Shown piece by piece: positions 1 to 8,633 of a DNA stretch of 37,871 nucleotides. The position numbers and the translations under genes are program-made. The notes beneath the pieces were generated by a model that was not told the origin of the DNA, searched no databases, and saw only the letters and a list, made by a program, of their open reading frames with translations. This stretch comes from Vulcanimicrobiota bacterium (GTDB taxonomy: Bacteria > Vulcanimicrobiota > Vulcanimicrobiia > Vulcanimicrobiales > Vulcanimicrobiaceae), in contig JASHPI010000039.1 of the NCBI GenBank assembly GCA_030038215.1, positions 1 to 37,871 on the forward strand, read 5' to 3'. Each line of letters opens with the position of its first letter. Within the stretch, counting starts at the first letter, position 1.

Positions 1-16
1 CGGTAATGAATTTCGT

Positions 17-394
17 TCATGAGGTACGACCGCTTTCGGAGAGTAGCGATTGGTTAAAATCCAGCTCAGGCAGCGCCAGAGCGAAGAGAGTCGCTCGTTC
101 GCGAGCCGATAGCATAAGAATTGCGGCAAGACGATCCAAGAGAAAGATCGATACGCGACACGGCCTTTCGGATTCGAGCATGCCGTACCAATGGCGGCTC
201 ACCCCGATGCATTCCGCGAGCTCTTCCTGCGTCACAGGCCTGCCGCGGCGCCACGGCGGACGCGTATACGGGCCCAAGGCGCTTTCTTTTGGATCAATTC
301 TTACACGGAAGTGCTTCAGAAGCGGCTTTAGCCGTGAGGACGGCAGCCGGCGCGCGCGGGGAGATTCGCAATCGATCGACATATCGCTTTGCAT
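17..394 (-). CDS. XRE-family helix-turn-helix transcriptional regulator (short, HTH only)
   Basis: Translation contains GRPVTQEELAECIGVSRHWYGMLESERPCRVSIFLLDRLAAIL, a typical XRE HTH; divergent from 491..946. Confidence 0.72.
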   Translation of the reverse strand: MQSDMSIDCESPRARRLPSSRLKPLLKHFRVRIDPKESALGPYTRPPWRRGRPVTQEELAECIGVSRHWYGMLESERPCRVSIFLLDRLAAILMLSARERATLFALALPELDFNQSLLSESGRTS

Positions 395-490
395 GATAGC
401 CGGTAAAATCGCTCACTGCCAGCCCAGAAGTTATCCCCTCAACTGCCACTGTAGTGGTTAGCCAGGCTCGCACCGAGTACGCTGTCGCTA

Positions 491-946
491 ATGGGCACGT
501 TCCTGGCCGAGGCTACCGTCGAGTTTAGTCCGGACCACCATCTTATTGGGCCGACACCGGATGAGATTATGCTCCACTATATCGTCGCGTCAGGAAGGTT
601 TTACGGCCCGCGCATGGAGCTTGCCGCGATTGCAAACGGTGGGGAGGAATGGGATACCGTCCGCGGCGACGGTGTAATTACGTTCGAGTCAAAACAGGTG
701 CTTCAGAGCCCTGCAGGCGATCTCGTTTGCGCGACCGTCGCTGGATTATATGATGTTGGCGACGATGGTTACGTCGATGCGTTAGACGACCTCCTAATGT
801 CGAAGGTGCGGGCAGAGTTCGTCGTTCGGTTTTACACCGCTGCGAGCGAGTACCGCTGGCTCAACCGGGCGCTCTTCGTCGGCCACGGTCAGCGCGATTT
901 TTCACTCCATACCTTTGGTTTGCAGATATTCGCGATGTATAGATAA
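491..946 (+). CDS. DUF3237-like protein
   Basis: ASGRFYGPRMELAAIANGGEEWDTVRGDGVITFES...YRWLNRALFVGHGQRD resembles the DUF3237/UPF0311 family layout. Confidence 0.65.
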   Translation: MGTFLAEATVEFSPDHHLIGPTPDEIMLHYIVASGRFYGPRMELAAIANGGEEWDTVRGDGVITFESKQVLQSPAGDLVCATVAGLYDVGDDGYVDALDDLLMSKVRAEFVVRFYTAASEYRWLNRALFVGHGQRDFSLHTFGLQIFAMYR

Positions 947-949
947 CGC

Positions 950-1819
950 TTAAGCGCGTGAAGCGAGGGCCAGGTACGCGATTTCGGCGACCAGAGAGAG
1001 AAACTCACCGTCACGCTCCGAAAAGGGCTCGCTGTTGGCCTGGAAATAGCCGATCGCGCCGTCCAGGGAACTTGCATGCAAGCCTTTACTGATGAACCGC
1101 CCGGCGCCGAGTTCGCGAGCCCTCGGCGCGAAGATGGCGTGCTGTCTCTCGGCGACGTTTGCCACGGCGCAGAGTTCTCCCTCGACGAGGACTTCCTTTG
1201 AGTCGTGCACCGACGCGAAATCAAACCTTGCATTCGGTACCGGCTGGAAGTGAGGCGCCGTGCGTTGACTTAAGAACAGAAAGTTACGAGCGGTCAGATC
1301 TGCTGAGATAAAATATGCGTCTTCCACAGGATGCTCGAGATCGAACAGCAGATCCGTCGTTAGGTCGGCCAGCTCCAGGACGCTCGAGACCGCGCGCGAG
1401 CGACGAGCGAATCGCGTGAGCTCAAAATACTCCCGCCCGATCGCGCCCACCGAGTCGGGCGTGGCACGAAGAAACGCCGGTAGCTCGTCGATCGCCAAAG
1501 AGAAAAGTTGCAGCTTATCCTCGTCGCTTAACCGAAGGACGGTTGCCAATCGGTCCACTAGCCGGGGCGAGACGCGGATGTCTCGCGCAGTTTCGAGGCG
1601 CGTATACCACGCCAAGCTGATCCCGGCGAGTTCGGCAACCTCTTCCCGCCGCAACCCCGGAACGCGACGCCGCCCGTTTGATGCCAATCCGACCTCGTCG
1701 GGGGTTAAGCGGGCTCGGCATTCCTTGAGAAAATGACGAAGCGCGGCCCTTCGACTCTTGCTATCCACGGCGTAGCCTCCGTTTGGAGAAACCCCTGTCC
1801 CGGCTTGCCGGCTGGGCAT
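950..1819 (-). CDS. XRE-family HTH regulator with C-terminal MmyB/GAF-like sensor region
   Basis: RRRVPGLRREEVAELAGISLAWYTRLETARDIRVSPRLVDRLATVLRLSDEDKLQLFSLA is the HTH of MmyB-type regulators; C-terminus FSERDGEFLSLVAEIAYLAL looks GAF-like. Start codon uncertain. Confidence 0.8.
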   Translation of the reverse strand: MPSRQAGTGVSPNGGYAVDSKSRRAALRHFLKECRARLTPDEVGLASNGRRRVPGLRREEVAELAGISLAWYTRLETARDIRVSPRLVDRLATVLRLSDEDKLQLFSLAIDELPAFLRATPDSVGAIGREYFELTRFARRSRAVSSVLELADLTTDLLFDLEHPVEDAYFISADLTARNFLFLSQRTAPHFQPVPNARFDFASVHDSKEVLVEGELCAVANVAERQHAIFAPRARELGAGRFISKGLHASSLDGAIGYFQANSEPFSERDGEFLSLVAEIAYLALASRA

Positions 1820-1829
1820 CCGAGGCTTT

Positions 1830-1944
1830 ACAGGTTACTCCTAAAATGCTAACCTGTCAATACGATGTTCAGAGGTTACGCAGAATCACAAACGCTTTTG
1901 CTCTCGCACGGTAGTCGGACCTTGGAGGCCCTTTGCTAACCTCT
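1830..1944. promoter_or_regulatory. Candidate operator region: two 8-bp inverted repeats built from related half-sites
   Basis: ACAGGTTA (1830-1837) / TAACCTGT (1850-1857) and AGAGGTTA (1871-1878) / TAACCTCT (1937-1944), between divergent genes 950..1819(-) and 1933..2613(+). Confidence 0.5.
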
Positions 1945-2613
1945 GAGAGGTCGTCTCAGAAGTTAGCGATCGCGACGGATGAGCGGCCAGAGCCCTTTTT
2001 CGTCGCGGGATCGGTCGGCCTAGATTTTTTGAACTCGATCGCGTCGCTCGCGGACACGCCGGTGGAGTGGCTGGCGTCAGGCGACGACCTCCTGGGTTGG
2101 CTCCGGTCTGCGCAGCTTCTCTCGGACGAGACCGCGCGTGCGCTGCGGAAAAGGGCTCTGCCGGGCGAGATCGATGCGGTGGCGGTGCGAGCGCGGGCAC
2201 TGCGGGAGTGGTTTCGAACATTCGTTCACGCGCACCGAGGTAAGCCGCTCGGACCAAAGGCGCTCGACGAGCTGGAACCGCTCAATCAGCTGCTCGCGCG
2301 AAGCCAGGCGTTCCAACAGATCGTAACGCGCGCCGGAGAGAAGGAAGCTCACTCGTCGCTGCGCCTGGAGCGGCTGCGGCGCTGGCCTTCGCCCGACGCG
2401 CTGCTCCTGCCGATCGCCGAAGCGTTGGCAGGGGTCGTCTGCGACGAGGATTTCACCAATATCAAGGCGTGCGAAGGTGCAACGTGTTCCCTGGTATATG
2501 TCGACCGCACCCCGACGCTCGGCCGACGATGGTGCAGCATGGCAGTTTGCGGTAATCGATCCAAACAAGCGGCGCATCGTGCCAGAGCGATTGGCAGACG
2601 AGCCTCGTCGTGA
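1933..2613 (+). CDS. ABATE/CGNR zinc-finger protein (putative stress-induced transcriptional regulator)
   Basis: N-terminal FFVAGSVGLDFLNSIA and C-terminal CEGATCSLVYVDRTPTLGRRWCSMAVCGNRSKQAAHRAR (CGNR zinc finger); TTG start behind GGAGG. Confidence 0.82.
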   Translation: MLTSERSSQKLAIATDERPEPFFVAGSVGLDFLNSIASLADTPVEWLASGDDLLGWLRSAQLLSDETARALRKRALPGEIDAVAVRARALREWFRTFVHAHRGKPLGPKALDELEPLNQLLARSQAFQQIVTRAGEKEAHSSLRLERLRRWPSPDALLLPIAEALAGVVCDEDFTNIKACEGATCSLVYVDRTPTLGRRWCSMAVCGNRSKQAAHRARAIGRRASS

Positions 2614-3197
2614 TTGAAAGCATCACCAAGGAGCGACTGGCGAATTTTTCAGACGGCGTATTCGCTGTAATCATTACCATTATGGTCTTACAGCTCAAGT
2701 TGCCGTCTCATCCAACTTTTGATGCACTTCTTCAGGAGTGGCCGACCGCACTCAGCTACGTGGTGAGCTATTTACTGATTGTCATCATGTGGATCAATCA
2801 TCATTTCTTATGGAGCTTCGCGAAGCATTCATCGCCCAAGCTCATTCTGTGGAACTTCCTGCACATGCTCTCGGCATCGGTCGTGCCATTTGCCACCGCC
2901 TGGGTAGCGGACACCCGAATGGCGGCGGTTCCCGTGTTCGTGTACGCGGCCGTCATCATTTTGGTCAATCTGTCCTACCATGGATTCGCCTACGAAGTCG
3001 TGCCTCGCGAGCGGGTCGGGGAGACGAACACGGAGACTCGCCGGCGAGCGCTCGCACGGTCTGCGCTTACGCTGGGCTTGTTCGCGACGGCGATGTTTCT
3101 ATCGCTCAAATTTCCGCTCGCTGCATTCGCGTTGGTCACGTGCGTCCTGATCACGTATGCGCGTCCCGAAGTTCCCTTGTCTCGAGAACAACGGTAG
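2610..3197 (+). CDS. TMEM175-like (DUF1211) integral membrane protein
   Basis: KERLANFSDGVFAVIITIMVLQLKLP...VVSYLLIVIMWINHHFLW; FSDGVFAI-type motif of TMEM175/DUF1211; GTGA overlap with upstream gene. Confidence 0.82.
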   Translation: MIESITKERLANFSDGVFAVIITIMVLQLKLPSHPTFDALLQEWPTALSYVVSYLLIVIMWINHHFLWSFAKHSSPKLILWNFLHMLSASVVPFATAWVADTRMAAVPVFVYAAVIILVNLSYHGFAYEVVPRERVGETNTETRRRALARSALTLGLFATAMFLSLKFPLAAFALVTCVLITYARPEVPLSREQR

Positions 3198-3914
3198 TCA
3201 GAGGTTCGCAGCGCGCAGCTCAGCGTTCACGGCGGCGAAGTCCTTTCGAAATGACCGGTTGCGCATCATGGCGTAGGCGGCAAGAGTGCCGGCCGTCCAG
3301 CCGGCCGCGACGTCGCTCGGATAGTGGACGCCTAAAATAATTCGGTTTTCTGCGAAGATGCGAGCCTGCGCGAAAATGGCGTCGCGCTTCGAAGGGATTA
3401 ACTGCGAAAGGACGATCGCCGTTGCGGCTGCGAATGCGGCGTGGCCGCTGGGATACGAGCCGCGCGCCTTGCGCATGCCGTTTGGACGAGGCCGATCCCA
3501 ATATGCTTTGGCTCGATCGATGAGCTGCTCAACATCCGACCGAACACGCGAAAAGAAACGGGTCGTCAGTGGCAGCTTCGCTGCCTCAAATTGGGGCCCG
3601 ATCGACTGCGAAAAGAAGAACACGCTGCGCATTGAGTCTGCCTCGGCCTCAGAGAGCTGGGCCGGACTACGGGCCGCAACTGCAGCAGCGACTTGCTGCT
3701 CATCGGTGCGTTCTTGGGCGGAGGAAGCATCAGGGGGTGGCGGCAGAAGCGTCGTCAGGTCAATTTGCTGAGGATCCAGATAGTAAAAAGGCGGACTGGC
3801 GCCCGCGCCGGTTGATAGCAGCAGCGCACATAAAACGGCCAGAGCTGCTCTGCGTGACAGGCTGCTCATTATGGCACATATTATCACGCGCCTCGAATCT
3901 TTGTCTGCAAACAT
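3198..3914 (-). CDS. PAP2-family / class A acid phosphatase-like secreted protein
   Basis: KARGSYPSGHAAFAAATAIVLSQL and NRIILGVHYPSDVAAGWTAG (PSGH and HYPSD motifs); signal-peptide-like N-terminus. An internal ATG at 3869 is an alternative start. Confidence 0.85.
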   Translation of the reverse strand: MFADKDSRRVIICAIMSSLSRRAALAVLCALLLSTGAGASPPFYYLDPQQIDLTTLLPPPPDASSAQERTDEQQVAAAVAARSPAQLSEAEADSMRSVFFFSQSIGPQFEAAKLPLTTRFFSRVRSDVEQLIDRAKAYWDRPRPNGMRKARGSYPSGHAAFAAATAIVLSQLIPSKRDAIFAQARIFAENRIILGVHYPSDVAAGWTAGTLAAYAMMRNRSFRKDFAAVNAELRAANL

Positions 3915-3997
3915 AAACTCGGCAGACTACAAGTTCGGGCTCATGGTATCCTCGGCGCCGAAGTTCTCTTTTTTCTTGGATTTTCCGGAGGCATGAA

Positions 3998-5218
3998 ATG
4001 ATCAGCAAGTCCTCGTGGCCCCTGCGCCTTGTGGCCGTTGCCATAATAGCTGCTTTAGGCGCGGTCGTAACGCGCACCACGTCTCTTCACATTGCGTCCG
4101 CCCAGTCTCAGTATCTGCCGCAGTCCCATCTGGTGCTGCTCAGCGCGCGCGACGTCAACGTCGCAGCGAGCACCGCGGTTATTCCCATTCATCGCGGGGT
4201 TGCGCACGGGGAAACGGTCTGGTACATCATTACGGATGCTTCCGACTTCGGCATCGCACGCGATCTCAACGTGCTATATGCACCCAAGCTCGCAAATATG
4301 GCCATCAACTGCCCTGAATGCGTCCAGACGGCGACCTTGGGTAAGCCAACCGGCAAGTTTAACAACGACGCCGTTCTGCACTTCCAAGACGCACCGAATT
4401 TCGCCCCGACGCGCGTATATGTTCCTTCAGCCACCGGATTTCCGCCCTTGAAGGCGTCGCCCGGTGCAGTGGGCGGACCGCGCTACTCGCCCTTCGTGCG
4501 CATCGCAGGATCCGACGTCATATATAACATGCCGATTGTCGCGACCGGTAACGGGCCATTCGACGTGATTCATCATACGAACACTCACGACCGCGTTCTT
4601 GCGATCGACACCAGAGAAGATGAAGACGGACCCGAGGTGACGATGCTGCTGGCGCATGGCTTCGATTCGGGCCAGCCGATCGTCTATCTGAGCACTGAAG
4701 CTTCGGATCCCGGGGCCGCGACCGTTGAACGCGCCACTTATGTACCCTTGCTGAACCACGCGTCATTCGCCAACGGTGACGATAATCTGGGCTCGGCGCG
4801 CGAACGCATCTTCGTTTTCGTCAACGGTCCTACATCGCCGGATACCGGGCAAGGTTTGATGTACCTTGGCCTACACGGTAATCTCGGTGAAAATGCGACG
4901 CTAGCGAATTCGTCGACGCTCGGTTCGCCGCTAAACGTCCAAGGGGATTTCCCTTCACTCGCCGATCCACGCCACGCAAACGCCTATAGCCCGCTGTGGG
5001 ACGTTCAGCTCGGCGTTTGGACGGCCTCGGCTGTCAAGAGTGGAAAGAACGTGCGTCAGACCGATGAGAATCAAATTCTCAATCTCGTTGGCGAAGGGTA
5101 CCTGACGGGACCAGGCGGTGCACCATTTGGATCGGTCTTTGTCGTGAACTGTCCGCCCGTGGCGTACGTGAATCAACGGCCCGATAAAGATCTCGCGAGC
5201 AACGTCTTCAACCGATGA
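3998..5218 (+). CDS. Secreted protein of unknown function
   Basis: Signal-peptide-like N-terminus, GGAGG before ATG, ATGA overlap with the downstream cupredoxin gene; family not recognised. Confidence 0.75.
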   Translation: MISKSSWPLRLVAVAIIAALGAVVTRTTSLHIASAQSQYLPQSHLVLLSARDVNVAASTAVIPIHRGVAHGETVWYIITDASDFGIARDLNVLYAPKLANMAINCPECVQTATLGKPTGKFNNDAVLHFQDAPNFAPTRVYVPSATGFPPLKASPGAVGGPRYSPFVRIAGSDVIYNMPIVATGNGPFDVIHHTNTHDRVLAIDTREDEDGPEVTMLLAHGFDSGQPIVYLSTEASDPGAATVERATYVPLLNHASFANGDDNLGSARERIFVFVNGPTSPDTGQGLMYLGLHGNLGENATLANSSTLGSPLNVQGDFPSLADPRHANAYSPLWDVQLGVWTASAVKSGKNVRQTDENQILNLVGEGYLTGPGGAPFGSVFVVNCPPVAYVNQRPDKDLASNVFNR

Positions 5219-5571
5219 GACGCAAACGAGGCGCCCTTCTTGCCGGCCTCCTTCTTTGGTTATCCGCAGGAGCTGCGGTTGCCGATACCCTGCCGCCCGT
5301 GCGAGTAGTCATTCACGATCATGCCTTCGTGCCGCGCGTCGTAGATGTTAAGACGGGTCAGGAGATTATTTGGCTTAATACAGATCAAGATCCGCACACG
5401 GTTACGAGCGGGACTCACGATACCGGCGACGGGCGCTGGCCGAGCTCCCCTCTCATCGCAGACGGACAAACGTTCAAGCTCCGTCTGAATCGACCCGGGA
5501 CGTACCCGTATTTCTGCAAGCCACATCAATTTGAAGCCTCAATGCACGGCACGATCGTCGTGTCACCCTGA
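5215..5571 (+). CDS. Small secreted cupredoxin (plastocyanin/amicyanin-like blue copper protein)
   Basis: DQDPHTVTSGTHD...GTYPYFCKPHQFEASMHGTIVV gives a His-Cys-His-Met type 1 copper ligand set. Confidence 0.88.
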   Translation: MRRKRGALLAGLLLWLSAGAAVADTLPPVRVVIHDHAFVPRVVDVKTGQEIIWLNTDQDPHTVTSGTHDTGDGRWPSSPLIADGQTFKLRLNRPGTYPYFCKPHQFEASMHGTIVVSP

Positions 5572-5600
5572 GTGGATGACTTCGGTCTATCAGCCCCGCG

Positions 5601-7646
5601 CTATTTTGCGAGCTTGAAAATGGCCACCGTGTCGCCGTACGGATAACCCAGCTGGAAGTTACCTCCAGCGGCGACGGCGACGTACTGCGTTCCGCCAACC
5701 TCGTAGGTGATCGGCGGCGCGTTCACGCCGGCGCCAAGATTGAACCGCCAGAGCTGCTGCCCAGTCGTCGCGTTGAACGCATCAAACCACCCGTTACCTT
5801 CGCCCGTGAAGACGAGATTGCCGGCCGTCGCGAGCGCGCCGCCGATCAACGGCTGTGGCGCCATATATTGCCACGCGATCTTTCCTGTGTCGACGTTCAG
5901 GGCGACGAACGGTCCGTTCTGAACGCCGTTCGGCTCGACGTTCGTGAAGGCGCTGCCCAAGCGGATCTGCCCCGCGGATTGCGTAGGCGGCTGCGTCGTG
6001 AAACGCATCAGCTGATTCATCGCAAGGATGTAGAGTAGATGCGTTTGCGGGGAGTACGCGGGCGGCGACCACTCGGAGCCGCCGTTCGCTCCGGGAAGCA
6101 TGTCGACGCCCGCTTTCGTGGGCGTCGTGAACATGTTCGGGGACATCATAACGTAAGGGTCGGATTTGCGGATAAGCGCTCCGGTTGCCCGGTCAAGGAT
6201 GAAGACCCAGCCGACCTTGCCCGCCTCGCCGGCAGCCGGCACCGTTTTGCCGTTCTCGCTGACATCGAAGAGCACGACCGGGCTCACCGCGTCGTAGTCC
6301 CAAACGTCGTGCTTGACTTCTTGGTAATACCACTTCAAGGTGCCGGTGTCGGCGTCGAGCGCGACGATCGAGTCGGTGTAGAGATTATCACCTACGCGGC
6401 TGGTGCCGTAGAGATCGGGATTCGGATTCCCGGTGCTGAAGATGACCAGCCCGAGCTTCGGGTCGATGGCGGGCGTGGTCCACGCCATGCCGCCGCCTTC
6501 TTTCCATGAGTCGCCGGCGAAAGACTTGGGGTCGGTCGAGTCCCACCGCCACTTCTGCGCGCCGATATTGGCGTCGAAGGCCTCGACGAATCCCCGGATC
6601 GCCCATTCGCCGCCGGCGCTGCCGACGATGATTTCGTTCTTATATATCTGCGGGGCCATCGTTTCCGAGTAACCCAAACGCGGATCGGCGATCGCTTTAC
6701 TCCACAGGACGTTGCCGTTTGTCGCGTCCAGCGCGATCAGATGATCGTCGAGCGTTACGACATAGACCTTGCCGTACCCGACGGCGACGCCGCGATTAAC
6801 GGGACCGCAGCAGATTTGAAACAAGCCGAGATTGTCGGTGGTCTCCCATAGGCGCTCGCCGGTTGCGGCGTTGAGCGCGCTGATCATCATCTTGCTGTTG
6901 ACCACCGGCGTCGTAAGATACATCACGCCGTTTACGACGACCGGCGTGGTCTCGAAACTCGCAGTCATTCCCGTCTGCAGCAGAGCAACCGGCGTTAGTG
7001 ACGCAACATTGCCTGCATTGATCTGCGTTAGCGGCGAGTAGCGCTGATTGTCGTACGTGCGACCGTCGAGCAGCCAATTCGCGCCGTCGGGCGAACCGGC
7101 AAGCATCATGTCGTCGGTGACGTTCACGTCGGCGCCTGCAGGCAGCGGCTCAAACTGCGCGGTAGCCGGAGGCGCGACGCGCACGATTTCATTGGTATTC
7201 GGAGCCGGAACTCCGCTGTGCACGACCGCGAGCGTGTCAATCCTCGCCCGCCCGACGTTTAACGGGGCGTTGCCGGCGGGGAACCCGTTTTGGCTCAGGA
7301 TGAACGCGGTGACCGCGAGGTAATCGCTCGAGCTCAGACTCCCCGGATTGTCCGCGGGCATCTGCTTCGCGATGAAGTCGTACAGGCCGTACGCCGTCTT
7401 ACTGCCTGTCAGGTAGGCCTGAAAGTCCGCGCCGGCGAGCGCGGGTCCAGCCTGTCCCGAGAGGTTCGCCCCGTGACACGTAGCGCAGTGCGCCGCATAG
7501 ACGATCTGCCCACGCGTCGCTTGCGAAGCGGTGAAATAGCGGGTGCTCGCGGCATGCGCCGCTGCAGTGGACGCTGCGGCGATAGCCACGGCGACGAGAG
7601 CGATGCTTCCCCGGCGAAACCATTCGACCCAAGCTGGAACGGGCAT
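5601..7646 (-). CDS. PQQ-dependent alcohol dehydrogenase with N-terminal cytochrome c domain
   Basis: CATCH heme motif at 7473-7487; vicinal CC (LFQICCGPVNRG) at 6807-6812; GDNLYTDSIVALDADTGTLKWYYQEVKHDVWDYD quinoprotein motif. Confidence 0.92.
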   Translation of the reverse strand: MPVPAWVEWFRRGSIALVAVAIAAASTAAAHAASTRYFTASQATRGQIVYAAHCATCHGANLSGQAGPALAGADFQAYLTGSKTAYGLYDFIAKQMPADNPGSLSSSDYLAVTAFILSQNGFPAGNAPLNVGRARIDTLAVVHSGVPAPNTNEIVRVAPPATAQFEPLPAGADVNVTDDMMLAGSPDGANWLLDGRTYDNQRYSPLTQINAGNVASLTPVALLQTGMTASFETTPVVVNGVMYLTTPVVNSKMMISALNAATGERLWETTDNLGLFQICCGPVNRGVAVGYGKVYVVTLDDHLIALDATNGNVLWSKAIADPRLGYSETMAPQIYKNEIIVGSAGGEWAIRGFVEAFDANIGAQKWRWDSTDPKSFAGDSWKEGGGMAWTTPAIDPKLGLVIFSTGNPNPDLYGTSRVGDNLYTDSIVALDADTGTLKWYYQEVKHDVWDYDAVSPVVLFDVSENGKTVPAAGEAGKVGWVFILDRATGALIRKSDPYVMMSPNMFTTPTKAGVDMLPGANGGSEWSPPAYSPQTHLLYILAMNQLMRFTTQPPTQSAGQIRLGSAFTNVEPNGVQNGPFVALNVDTGKIAWQYMAPQPLIGGALATAGNLVFTGEGNGWFDAFNATTGQQLWRFNLGAGVNAPPITYEVGGTQYVAVAAGGNFQLGYPYGDTVAIFKLAK

Positions 7647-7729
7647 CGTGAAACCCTCCCTGCAAGACGCTCTGGATGGCCGCTTCGAGCGGAGGCGAGA
7701 AGCTCCTTGACGCGTAGGTGCGGCGGCGC

Positions 7730-8467
7730 CTATCGCTGCGGCACCGAGCTCGCAGCGCCCTTAGATCGGATTGGGTATTGCGTGGGCAACGTCAGGCTAA
7801 TCTCTTTCGTCGTTCCGGGACATTCGGGATGTCCCCAGCCGCTCGCGCTCTTGCCGGTCTTCGGATCGATATCGTATACGATGTTGTCGTCGTTCGGTTT
7901 TCCGGGAATGACGACCGGATCGACGCCGCTGGGCACGTAGTCGAGTTCGAGCAGGTGACGCAGCTTCCAAGCTATGTTGTGGTCGGCGCACGAGTAGTCG
8001 CCTGAGACGCCGAGGCCGCCGACGATCGTCCCGTCGGCGGCATAGAGCGCGACTCCACCGCCGAAAACGTTGATACCGCCGGGCGGTCGACCGGTCAGAT
8101 AATCTCGCGGCGTACCGTATTCCTTCGGGTCACCGCCGTACACCGTTTCGGTGTTGATCGGATTCGTCTCCTCAAGCCCAAACAGCGTTCCACCGGGCTG
8201 TACCGCCGAGTACAGGTTCGCCGTCGAAAGCGCGAGCGTCTTAAGACTCAACGCATTCGCAGCATTGGCCTTCTGTGCGGAGATCACGCGGCTCCCAGGC
8301 CACTGATCTCCCAGACGGTCGCCCGTGTACGCGATGGCCACGGCAACGCCGTTGCGATCGACGACCGTCCCCCACATGTGGAAGCCGAGGCCCCCGTTAT
8401 TGGATTGTTGCGCCTCCTTTAGCGCCGCTCTTAATCGCTCCCACGTTGGAAGTGCATCGCTCGCCAC
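7730..8467 (-). CDS. GlcG/HbpS-family heme-binding-like protein
   Basis: VDRNGVAVAIAYTGDR...SAQKANAANALSL...GGVALYAADGTIVGGLGVSGDYSCADHNIAWKLR is the GlcG/HbpS fold signature. Confidence 0.8.
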   Translation of the reverse strand: MASDALPTWERLRAALKEAQQSNNGGLGFHMWGTVVDRNGVAVAIAYTGDRLGDQWPGSRVISAQKANAANALSLKTLALSTANLYSAVQPGGTLFGLEETNPINTETVYGGDPKEYGTPRDYLTGRPPGGINVFGGGVALYAADGTIVGGLGVSGDYSCADHNIAWKLRHLLELDYVPSGVDPVVIPGKPNDDNIVYDIDPKTGKSASGWGHPECPGTTKEISLTLPTQYPIRSKGAASSVPQR

Positions 8468-8633
8468 AAAACAGCTCCTCTCGCGTCACAATTCTCGACT
8501 GCGGTTAGCGCTCTCCGTCAACCTTCTGTACCCTGAGGGCGGCGCGCGAAACAACCGGACCCGGAGCCGGTGAGATGGCGGCAGAGCCTGTCCCGCGGCG
8601 GGTGTCCAGTTCGCGGGGCGGAATACGGGCGGA

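Noticed and set aside
5601-7646. Labelling the PQQ enzyme as XoxF methanol dehydrogenase
   Set aside because: The heme c fusion and lack of xoxG/xoxJ-like neighbours argue against a simple XoxF call; only the metal-site motif is shared.
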